Shown here: one piece after another, positions 55,403-64,000 of the stretch
Layout of the letters: every line of letters begins with the position of its first letter
Numbering within the stretch: the stretch's first letter is position 1
Assembly (NCBI GenBank): GCA_026120185.1
Contig: JANUWF010001165.1
Location: 2,790,001 to 2,854,000, forward strand
DNA from: Voacanga thouarsii
Lineage: Eukaryota; Streptophyta; Magnoliopsida; Gentianales; Apocynaceae
Direction of reading: 5' to 3'
DNA length: 64,000 nt
Notes under the pieces: generated by a model
What the model was told of the DNA's origin: nothing
The model's database searches: none
Seen by the model: the letters and a program-made list of their open reading frames with translations, nothing else
Translations under genes and position numbers: made by a program

Positions 55403-56600
55403 ATTGACTATATTTGTAACTCCTTGTAGGGATTCAACAAGATAAGGCGACTTAGTAGAGGAAAGCATGGACTTAGAGTGGGCAACAGAGTATAAGTGTA
55501 GGTTGAAGCAGTGGGAGACTTGGAGATTTTATTTGATTATAATATGATTTTAGTTTTAAAGGATATTTTATATGTTTTTAGTTTTAAATAGAATTTGATT
55601 TCAGTTTCAAGATTAATTAATCAATGTTATTCTATTTCTTTCCATTCTGGTATTTCAATCAGTAGAAATGAAAAAATTATTTGCACTGGAAACATGTATG
55701 GCAATCTTTTTTACATTAATGCTATAACTTATCAAATAAATAATACTCAGATGGAACCTAATAATAAGAAGAGTAAGGCTACATTAAATAACTCATATTT
55801 ATGACATTTAAGATTAGGACATATAAATCCTAATCAGATTCAGAGGTTAATCCAAAATGGATTTTTAGACTTATTGCAATTGGAGGAATGATCTCGGTGT
55901 GAATCTTTACTTAAAGGTAAAATGACCAAAAGGTCCTTTACTTAAAAGGCGAAAAGGTCCAAGGAAATATTAAAGTTAGCCCATACTGATATTTGTGGTT
56001 CTATGTCTTCATCGACTAGAGGAGGTTATAATTACTATATCACGTTCACAGATGATCACTCGCATTTTAGTTATATTTACTTGATTAGGCACAAGTCTGA
56101 TTCATTTGATATATTCAAGGAGTTTAAGGCTAAGGTGGAGTATCAAACAGGTAAACTAATAAAAAAGCTAAGATCGGATTGTGGTGGAGAGTATCTCCTT
56201 GGTGAATTCAAGGACTAATTGGCACATCAGGGTATAGTATCTCAACTAACTACACCTGAGACTCCTTAGCAAAATGGAGTAGTTGAGAGAAGAAATAGAA
56301 CTTTGATGGAAATGTTCAGACGCATGATGAGCCATGCTACTCTTCCTATTTCTTTTTGGAGATATGCTTTGAAAATAGCAGCATATATTCTAAATTCGGT
56401 GCCTTCCAACTCAGTGCCTAGGACATCCTATGAGATGTGGACTAGACGAAAGCCCAGTATGAATCATCTCAAAATATAGGGTTGCCTAACTTATGTAATG
56501 ACTAAAAGAAGTAAGTTAGAACTATCAGAATTGTGTTACTTTGTAGGGTAACCCAAAGGAATAAGGAGAGGATACTTTTATCATCCCTAAGAGCAAAAGG
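55403..56600 (+). pseudogene. Copia-7 protease remainder and integrase
   Basis: Protease tail with KDILYV and LISVSRL (55560-55620), then integrase: HLRLGHINPNQIQRL (zinc-binding start), AHTDICGSMSSSTRGGYNYY, ITFTDDHSHFSYIYLIRHKS, LRSDCGGEYLLGEFKD, and after stops QNGVVERRNRTLMEM and WRYALKIAAYILNSVPSNSV. The catalytic Asp-Asp-Glu can be traced, but at least six stops are present. Confidence 0.88.
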
Positions 56601-56639
56601 AACTTATTAGTACTCATGCTAGGCACTTGGAAGATGAAT

Positions 56640-57240
56640 AAAGTGTATCCACTAGAGTTTCGAGTAATGTGGAATTGGAAGAGAAGTTAATTGACACTTC
56701 AACTTCAAGTATTCCAATTAAGGAACCAAAAGACTCAGAACCAAATATTGCCATACAAATTGAGTCACGTTATAGTAGGAGGATATATAGGGTTCTTGAG
56801 AGATGGACTAGAGAGACTTTTGAGGTTGGCTCCGACTATCAAGAACAAAATCCCACTAGATAGGATGAGGCCATTGTTGATGTTGATTCGGACAAATGGC
56901 AGATTGTAATGGATGCTAAGATTGAGTCTATGTACTTCAATCAAGTCTAGGATCTGGTCACTGCACCTGAAGGGATTAAACCCATAGGGTGCAAGTGAAT
57001 ATACAAGAGAAATAAAGGTGTGGATGGAAAGGTGGAAACCTTTAAAGTAAGGGCGGTTGCAAAAGGTTATACTAAAAAAGAAGGGATCGATTATGAGGCT
57101 ACATTTTCACCTGTTGCCATGATCAAGTCCATACGCATTCTTTTGGCCATCGTATGTCATTATGACTACGAGATATGAGAAATGGATATTAAGACAGCTG
57201 TTGTTAATAGCTATCTTAGCGAAGACATCTAAGTTTCAGG
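56640..57240 (+). pseudogene. Copia-7 linker and N-terminal part of RT
   Basis: 56669-56863 is the linker. From 56890 the RT begins: SDKWQIVMDAKIESMYFNQV, GCK followed by a stop where Trp is expected, VRAVAKGYTKKEGIDYEATF, SPVAMIKSIRILLAI, and EMDIKTAVVNSYL, ending at about 57235 before the YVDD region. RT active site and RNase H are missing. Confidence 0.86.
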
Positions 57241-57260
57241 TCATGGGGTTACAGAACATA

Positions 57261-57369
57261 CGCCAAATATTCAAGTCAGTGCATACGCCATGTATTCAAG
57301 TTAGTGCATATGCCAAGTATTGAAGTCAGTGCTTACGCCAAGTATTCAAGTTAGTGCATACACCAAGTA
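57261..57369. repeat. Tandem array, 25-base unit, 4.4 copies
   Basis: Units at 57261, 57286, 57311 and 57336 (pattern cgccaagtattcaagtcagtgcata) and a partial unit at 57361-57369; at most a few mismatches per unit. It lies exactly between the broken end of Copia-7 and the next LTR. Confidence 0.92.
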
Positions 57370-58691
57370 AAAACCTTAGAAAGGGGGATGGATATGGTTT
57401 TTGGCAAACAAGAGTAGATTAAAAATTTGGTTTCCAAAAAAAATAATGTTTGAGCAGATCAGCAGTGATACGTCGTTACTTGAAGGATGGTTTCCAATTT
57501 CAAGAATGCAACCAGAAGTCTTTTAAAGTTAGCAGAAATGATATGAAATGAGGATAGGTAGTTGAGATATTAAATAATAGGTTCAAATCAGAAAGCAAGG
57601 ATCATAAATAGACCAGTGATTTTTGCAAAACATAATAGAGCATTTAAAGACAAAAGTCAATGAGAATGTAGTAAAGAAATTTATGCAAGGGGGACGAAAT
57701 AAGGCTCAGAGATTTATAGTGGTTCGATCCTCAAATAATCTACATCAATTACCTTAAGTTCTTACTAAAGGATTTCAACACACTCACTAAAATTTTTTCC
57801 CAACTAAATGGTGGTTGGTGACACCAATCTTATACAAGAGGATTACCAATCTAGGTTTTACACCCAACCTCTTTAATCACAATAATTAAGACTCATCCCA
57901 ACTGGGTTTTATCTTCTCAACCTTGATACAAGATAGAATGGAAGAAAGTATACAGAAATAGCTCACAGATTTGTGCAGATTGCGAATAGATAAGCACAAA
58001 CACATTTTACCTTTAGAACAATTTAATTTCACTTTTTGAAGCACAAATCGAAAGGGGGATTTTTGTATTCTGATATGTGAGAGTGTTTCTGGGAAAGATA
58101 GCATAAAAATCTACTTCAAAATTGAGTTTTGAAAGCTTTTATATAAGCAAAAAGTAAGACAACAACAGCTAGTAATAGCTAGTTTCTCACTATCAAATTT
58201 GCTAGAATTTTGGACTCAAGGATTGGAGGAAGGTGCATCCAAAAAGTGAGTCCAAAATGGTATCTTTTTAGGTAGAAACATTTTGACACTGTTACAGAGT
58301 TTTGGATGATGTTTTGGATGTAGAGGTCTATCCAATCTATTCAATCCAAACATTTGAAGACCTACTTTTTGAAATCATTTTATCTATCTGCTTTAAGGTA
58401 GAAATAAGCTGAATTATAAGGTAAAGGAGACATAGGAATTTACACATAATACCTTGACAAATGATTCCAAGTCTAAAGTCCTTTCACAAGGATATCATAA
58501 TTTTGCAAGCTCTTGAGTTGAAGATATACTTGATTTGGATTCCATTGCTCAAGAGTTGCTTGATAATCTCATTTGCATTCCTTTAGAAGAATTGAGTTCA
58601 AACATGTCCTATAATACATAAATCACATAATTTAGTCCTCATTAATGTTTGTCATAAGTCAAAACACAGGAGAATGCCATTAGGGCTAAAA
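57367..58691 (-). repeat. 3' LTR of a second copy of the 54153-type element
   Basis: Shares with 54153-55397 the start (aaaaaccttagaaag ... ggtttttggcaa), the phrase tatagtggttcgatc, the block aggttttacacccaacct and the end ccattagggctaa. On the minus strand it is preceded by GTCATCACTCAAAAAAAGAG, a purine-rich tract of the kind found before copia 3' LTRs. Boundaries are approximate. Confidence 0.7.
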
Positions 58692-59531
58692 TCTCTCTTT
58701 TTTTGAGTGATGACAAAATTGATGGGATTGTAACATGAAAAAAAATGATATGTACAGTATGGACATGTTAGATGGAGAGAGATTAGAATATTTTTCATTG
58801 AAATGCATTCTCTCATTATAGGACTCAAAGAGTGCTTATGAGATTAAGATAAGAAAATTTAAGTATATACTCACAAACATGTCTCGATGAGCTTATGGCC
58901 CAATTTACCACCTTATCCTCATTCCTTCCATATAGAGGACTATTTCTTTAAGGAAATAGCCAAATAATGATCACAAAAGAAATGTATAGTTTATGTACAT
59001 AAACAAGTGTAGAAGATAAGTTATGAGATGTAATACTCCCCCTTTATATGTTCATGTATGAACATAAGATATAGAGCTATGAAGTGCATTTTAAAAATTC
59101 TAAAATTTTGGACTTCCAAAACATGCATCCGAAATAGGGTAAAATGAGGCAAAATGTAGGCTATTTAAAAAGGTCATTTTCTGACTGTTATTTTGGATTG
59201 AAGAAATATAGGTCCAAAAATCCCCCTAAGCATGTGCGAAGTGAAGGAAATATTTCAAGAGTAGAGATCAATGACTTTTCCTGGAATTGGTCGAACTTAT
59301 TTTACTAAAAAAAAAAAAAAAGGATTTTACAAATCAACAAAAAAGAATTAGCTCAGATTTCATAAAAGTCTACTCAGGTATCCTTAACAACAAAATATTT
59401 AACAAGTGCATATCATAACCATAGTTGAAAACAAATCATCAAGCCAAATTGAAATCAGTTAGAATGCACAATGAACTGATACCTATACTTCAAACTCCTT
59501 TTTCCATAATAGTAATGAAATCTCAACATAG
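58692..59531 (-). other. Internal remnant next to the 57367-58691 LTR
   Basis: AT-rich, non-coding, presumably the 3' end of the element whose LTR precedes it on the left. No protein motif was recognised. Ends where the next LTR begins at 59532. Confidence 0.45.
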
Positions 59532-61259
59532 TGTTAGGAATTCTTGTTAGGAAAATACAATTTGCGCAGCGAAATAAAACTAAGAATTCCCACCGATCAC
59601 CCTATTTATGCATAAAAAGGATTGAACAGTGAAGAATACTATACCTTTTGCTGCCTCTGGGAATGAAAAATTTTCCTTTTCTATTCGTTTGTGGCATGAT
59701 CAGTAAAGCCAAATACATGAACAATCGCATGTCTTGCCTCTACGATCCAAGTGTGGGATTGTTACTAACTAGTCCACACGAGGATAGTTCTCAAGACTCT
59801 AGCCAAACTCTTGGTGCTAGCAGAGAACAGAAGGCAGCTAGGGTTTTGTGTGTGAGAGCAGAAGAGAGGAATCGTGTATTTCCAAATCAGAGAGAGAACA
59901 ATTTCTCTGTGTGTTTTAAAAATAGAAAACAACTACGACATCTTTTTTAGAAAAATCCTAGAAAAAATGCTGACACAACCTTTGTGAATTCTAATCAAAT
60001 TAGAATTCATTAAATTGTAGTTGAAACTTACAAGTTCTTACAATTATAATTTGGCCCAGAAATTATAACTAATTATAATTTGGCTAGAATAACTTCTACT
60101 TCTCACAATTAACCCCTCAATGTAATCAAATAACATCTAGAGTACATAATCCTCTATTGTGTATAATCTATTAGGTTTCCCAGTCTATTGGTACCAAAAT
60201 ATTAATTAATCCAAACGTATTTGAGATTAATAATTCTCAATAATTTAGAATTAATCTATTAATTCTAATCAATATTGGTTTATTAATTCATCAATTAATA
60301 AACTCATACTCGGTAGATCATAAGTGGTATCTAACAACACATCATAACTACCCAAGAATCTAGGAAGTGAAGCGGCTTGACATGAACCCTTCAATAACAA
60401 ACTATAATACAATAAACTTTTTTCACCATATAATATCTCATTTGGTCTGGAGTACGAAATTAGTGCCAACTCCCTCTAGAATAATAAAATAATTCTAGCA
60501 TGAATATATTAGTACTTGTACCAGGAATTCACTATTCTACATGTGTATTAATTGAAACTGTTACCAATACAGAATCACCTTAGCCAAGAATTTCACGAGT
60601 AGTAATTCTAACAAGTGGCATTGAGATATTCGTCCCTACTATTAGGAGTGGTGAATTCTTTATCGACCCTCTTAACTACTTTCGTTTACCTCACGTTGTA
60701 CCCAATATCCATCCTATAGGTGGCCCTCGATTTGTCTCTAGAGATTGGAATTAAAGTACAATGATCAACAAATAAAGTACCTTGGAGATTTGAAGTCTAA
60801 GGATATTTGCACGTTTGCTATAACAAGATTCTATCACTGGCACAAAATAGTTATTCATGTGAATATCTCATAGCTAGGTTATCCAATGTACTTGAAATAT
60901 GTACAAGCATCCACGTGTTATCTTTGAATATCACAATACTTACAGATGTGAGAACTATTGTCTGATCAAATTAGAAAAATCTAACACGTGTTAGTCTTAG
61001 CGCAGTAATAATGCCTTATCTCATTAATACTATGACTAGGGATTATTTAAGTACTAACACTATATAGTGTAGTAGGAATCTCACATCATGATCTCCATCA
61101 TAATTTTCTTAACACAGTGTTGCACTAGAGACTTTATCTAACAGTTATTTTACATGAAAGTAAAGAAAACAAACTGAAAGATAAATAATGTCTTGTATTA
61201 TAAAACAAATATGTAATATACAAAGTACAAGTGATTGTCTCTAGGGAATAACACTAACA
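59532..61259 (-). repeat. 3' LTR of a copia element (Copia-8), minus strand
   Basis: On the minus strand it starts TGTTAGTGTTATTCCCTAGA at 61259 and ends CAAGAATTCCTAACA at 59532, about 1728 bases. The purine tract GCAAGAGGGAGTT (61272-61260) abuts the start. Roughly 80 percent similar by eye to the plus-strand LTR at 61547. Carries a hairpin with 11-bp arms at 60278-60303. Confidence 0.82.
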
Positions 61260-61546
61260 AACTCCCTCTTGCACTAGAGCTAATCATCCATTTATCTAAT
61301 ACCGAATGACTCAACATGCCTATCACATTTATTCTGGGATAGTGTTTTTGTAAGCGGGTCAACTATGTTCTCATCTATGGAATTCTCTCTATCTTTATAT
61401 CATTCCTATCTATGATCTCTCAGATTAGGTGATAACGTCGTAGTACGTGCTAGGATCATTGGTGAAATTGTGGTTCCTTTTTTTATGCAATGGCTCCGTT
61501 GTTGTCACAATACAAGGATATTAGACCAACAATGCTAGGGACCACA
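61260..61546 (-). pseudogene. Copia-8 RNase H C-terminus
   Basis: Reading the minus strand with frame changes gives YHLIREIIDRNDIKIERI-like and DPLTKTLSQNKCDRHVES motifs, the end of a copia RNase H, then the polypurine tract. The upstream part is cut off at 61547 by the next LTR. Several indels break the frame. Confidence 0.78.
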
Positions 61547-63300
61547 TGTTAGTGTTATGCTCTAGAGTCAATCACTTATACGTTGTATATGACACATTTT
61601 ATTTTAATAAAAAGGCATTATTTATCTTACAGTTTCTTTTGTTTACTTTTATGTAATATAATTGTTAGATAAAGTTCCTAGTACAACATTGTGTTAAGTA
61701 AATCATAATAGAGATCATGATATGAGATTCCTATTACACTGTATAGTGTTAGTACTTAAATAGTCCCTAGTCATGATATTAATGAGATTGAACATCATTA
61801 ATGTGTTAAGACTAGCATGTGTTAGACTTCCTGATTTGATCAGGCGGTGGTTCTCATATCCGTGAGTATTGAGATACTCAAAGTTAATACGTGGATGCTT
61901 GTTAATGGAACAAGTTCATTGCATGACCTAACTATGAGATAATCACATGAATAACTATTTAGTGCCAGTGATATAATCTTAATATAGCAAACGTGTAAGT
62001 ATCCTTAGACTTGAGATCTCCAAGGTACTTTGTTTGTTGAGCATTGGGCTTTGATTCTAATCTCTGGAGCCAGATTGAGGGCTGCCTATGGGATGAATAT
62101 TTGGTACATTGTGAGGTAAACGAAAGTAGTTGAGATGGTCAATAAAGGATTTACCACTCCTAATAGTAGGGCGAATATCTCGCGGCCATTTGTAGGAATT
62201 ACTATTCGAGAAGTCCTTGGCCAAGGCAACTGTGTATTGTAAGCAATTCCAATTGGTACACATCTAGAGTAGTGGGTTCCTGGTACAAGTACTATTATAT
62301 TTGGGCTAGAATTAATATATTCTGGAGGGAGTTGACACTAATTCCGTACTGCAAACCGAATGAGATATTGTATGGTGAAAGAAGTTAATTACACTGTAGT
62401 TTGTTATTGAAGGGTTCATGTCAAGCCACTTGACTTCTTGGACTCTTGGGTAGTCATGATGTGTTGTTAGATACCGCTCATGATCTAAAAATGTGGGTTT
62501 ATTAATTGATGAATTAATAAACCAATCCTGATTAGAATTGATATGATTAATTCTAATTAATTATAGATTATTAATCTCAAAGACGTTTGAATTAATTCAT
62601 GTTCGCTACCAATTGACTGGGAAACCTAATAGGTCACACACAATAGAGGATTATATACTCAAGATGTTATGTGATAACATAGTAGGGTTAATTGCGAGAA
62701 AGAGAAGTTATTATGGTCATATTATAATTATTAAAAATTTATGCGCCAAATTGTAATTGTGAGAACTTGATATTTCAATTACAATTAGGGAATTCTAGCT
62801 GTTTTAGAATTCTCAGTTTTTCAGTGATTTTTCGTACATATAAGGTATATGCACGAAACCCTAATCAAGGGCAATACATGAAAAAGAACAGCTAAAAAAG
62901 CCTTTCCTTCTTCTTCTTCTCTCTCTCTCTCTCTCTCTCTCTCGTTTTTCTTCATCAAAGAGGAAACGACTAACCTTAGGCACCACTTTGGTTTATGCTA
63001 GCACATAAATATCTTAGTGCTTGAGTATGATCCTCCGTGTAGATTTCTGTTAGAGATAATCACACATTGTGATTATAGTGGTTGGACTTTTAACTCTCAT
63101 AGTGTTTGATCAAGAGGATTGCTGGATCGCGCCTCGACTTGAAGAAAGAAAAATTTTGTTTTTCCAACACCCAAGAAAGGTAAAGCTGTTATCTTTGTTC
63201 TATTTATTTCTTGTTTTTCCACACATATGCGGATCTTGGGACGGTATCTCGTTCTATTTTTTCTACTGCGCCATATATAATTTGTGTGAGATACCCAACA
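61547..63300 (+). repeat. 5' LTR of a copia element (Copia-9), plus strand
   Basis: About 1754 bases from TGTTAGTGTTATGCTC to gatacccaaca; the PBS follows one base later. Carries a perfect 12-bp-arm hairpin (62496-62523), a (TC)12 run at 62920-62943 and a TATA-like cgtacatataagg near 62834. Inserted head-on into the RNase H of Copia-8, a relative. Confidence 0.85.
62920..62943. repeat. (TC)12 microsatellite in the Copia-9 LTR
   Basis: Follows a short TTC run; likely in the transcribed leader part of the LTR. Confidence 0.9.
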
Positions 63301-63301
63301 G

Positions 63302-63313
63302 TGGTATCAGAGC
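63302..63313 (+). other. Copia-9 primer-binding site
   Basis: tggtatcagagc, a perfect match to the usual initiator-Met tRNA complement, followed by ctggctatgtg. Confidence 0.9.
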
Positions 63314-63879
63314 CTGGCTATGTGTGGTTTGCAGACATTATTTCTTGCATGAAAGCTGTTTCATGTGATTGTGTATGTCTTTGTTCACTGTGAAAATTAT
63401 TTTCACTTGAGTCGAAATCTTTTTGAGTATTATGGTTTGGGTTCGTAGCACAATATGCTTGTGTAATAGTAATAGCATATTTCGAAAAGTGTTTTCTTTA
63501 TGTGCTGAAAGTTTTTGCAGAAAAACGTTTTCTTGAACATGGTTGTTGCCTTCCATTATATCCTAATTTTCTGTTTGGTTTTTGTTTAAACTAACAAATT
63601 AGTTGTTGTTTTGAGCTTCAAAATAGAAAATTCTTCTGAGAATTGTTCTCACTAAACTATTGTAGAAGATAAGGGCTCCAGAAATTGTTTCTGAAAAATT
63701 TTCTGAAAATCGCCGCCTCTTTCCGAGTACAGTCAGTGCCGGCTCTGGTTCCAAACCAGCATCGGTTCCATGCTGTTACGCAATGTCTAGAAATCGTTTC
63801 TGGAAAAATTTTTCCTTAAAACTAGAACACAGCCAGCTCGGCATCGGTTTTGCTCTATTTCGACATTCCAGTGGGACTT
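63314..63879 (+). other. Short internal region of Copia-9 without coding sequence
   Basis: About 570 bases, no gag frame. It has GC-rich agtgccggctctggttcc / agcatcggttcc motifs at 63735-63770 and a similar one at 63835-63850. It ends where a second LTR of the same family starts. Confidence 0.6.
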
Positions 63880-64000
63880 TGTTAGTGTTATAGCCTAGAG
63901 ACAATCAATTATACGTTGTATATGACACATTTTATTTTTATAAAAGGCATTCTTTATCTTATAGTTTCTTTTATTTACTTTTATATAATATAACTATTAG
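63880..64000 (+). repeat. Start of a second LTR of the Copia-9 family
   Basis: TGTTAGTGTTATAGCCTAGA matches the 61547 LTR start closely for 120 bases, then the window ends. Either the 3' LTR of a very short non-autonomous element or the 5' LTR of another insertion. Confidence 0.8.

Larger units (their letters stand above)
48560..57240 (+). mobile_element. Copia-7: large copia element, plus strand, truncated in RT and carrying two solo LTRs
   Basis: 5' LTR 48560-50410, PBS 50413, leader, gag from 53287, protease, integrase (55403-56600) and the beginning of RT to about 57240, where it breaks off at a tandem array. A solo gypsy-type LTR sits in the leader (50988-52155) and another LTR in the protease (54153-55397). 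Numerous stops. No 3' LTR in the window. Confidence 0.88.

Overview
The window is nuclear DNA of a flowering plant, almost certainly a eudicot. It is AT-rich and holds one intact host gene, a group C MAP kinase of the tobacco NTF3 / Arabidopsis MPK1-MPK2 type with a canonical plant intron. Nearly everything else is mobile or viral: Ty1/copia and Ty3/gypsy LTR retrotransposons, solo LTRs, a tRNA-derived SINE, a hAT-like MITE and a decayed, rearranged endogenous caulimovirid. I see no rRNA, tRNA or CRISPR.

Layout. 1-5148: endogenous caulimovirid, mainly minus strand (RNase H tail, primer-binding site, movement protein, coat protein), with an inverted copy of one part at 1-484. 5149-8750: AT-rich intergenic DNA. 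8751-19886: an older copia element (Copia-1) into whose LTR a young element of the same family (Copia-2, 14304-19880) inserted; both target-site duplications are visible. About 20070-20192: a TATA-like box and a short GC-richer block ending in a consensus 5' splice site. 21786-24869: minus-strand gypsy fragment (Gypsy-C) split by a solo LTR. 24870-31871: two gypsy derivatives lacking reverse transcriptase and integrase (Gypsy-A plus, Gypsy-B minus), tail to tail. 31872-40023: Copia-4 (minus, carrying a SINE), Copia-5 (plus, with a long intact RT reading frame) and Copia-6 (minus). 40024-44600: low-copy DNA leading into the MAP kinase gene. 44600-47111: unassigned DNA. 47112-48559: LTR and PBS of Gypsy-D. 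48560-57240: Copia-7 (plus), interrupted by two solo LTRs. 57261-59531: a 25-bp tandem array and a minus-strand LTR. 59532-64000: two LTRs of one copia family in opposite orientations, and the start of a third copy.

How it fits together. The exon-like block near 20.1 kb has a donor site and no coding sequence. The kinase start codon at 42380 lies five bases after a consensus acceptor. Low-copy DNA flanks both sides of the 21.8-40.0 kb transposon block. I infer, without transcript evidence, that this block may sit inside a 5' UTR intron of the kinase gene, giving a leader intron of about 22 kb.

The most unusual signal is in Copia-2. Compared with its sibling Copia-1 it differs at several dozen CAG/CTG trinucleotides, nearly always so that a new CG appears, sometimes with an inserted base, while its two LTRs differ by only four transitions. 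This looks like a CHG-methylation-linked base-calling artefact, and it would mean the apparent frameshifts and stops of Copia-2 are partly not real.
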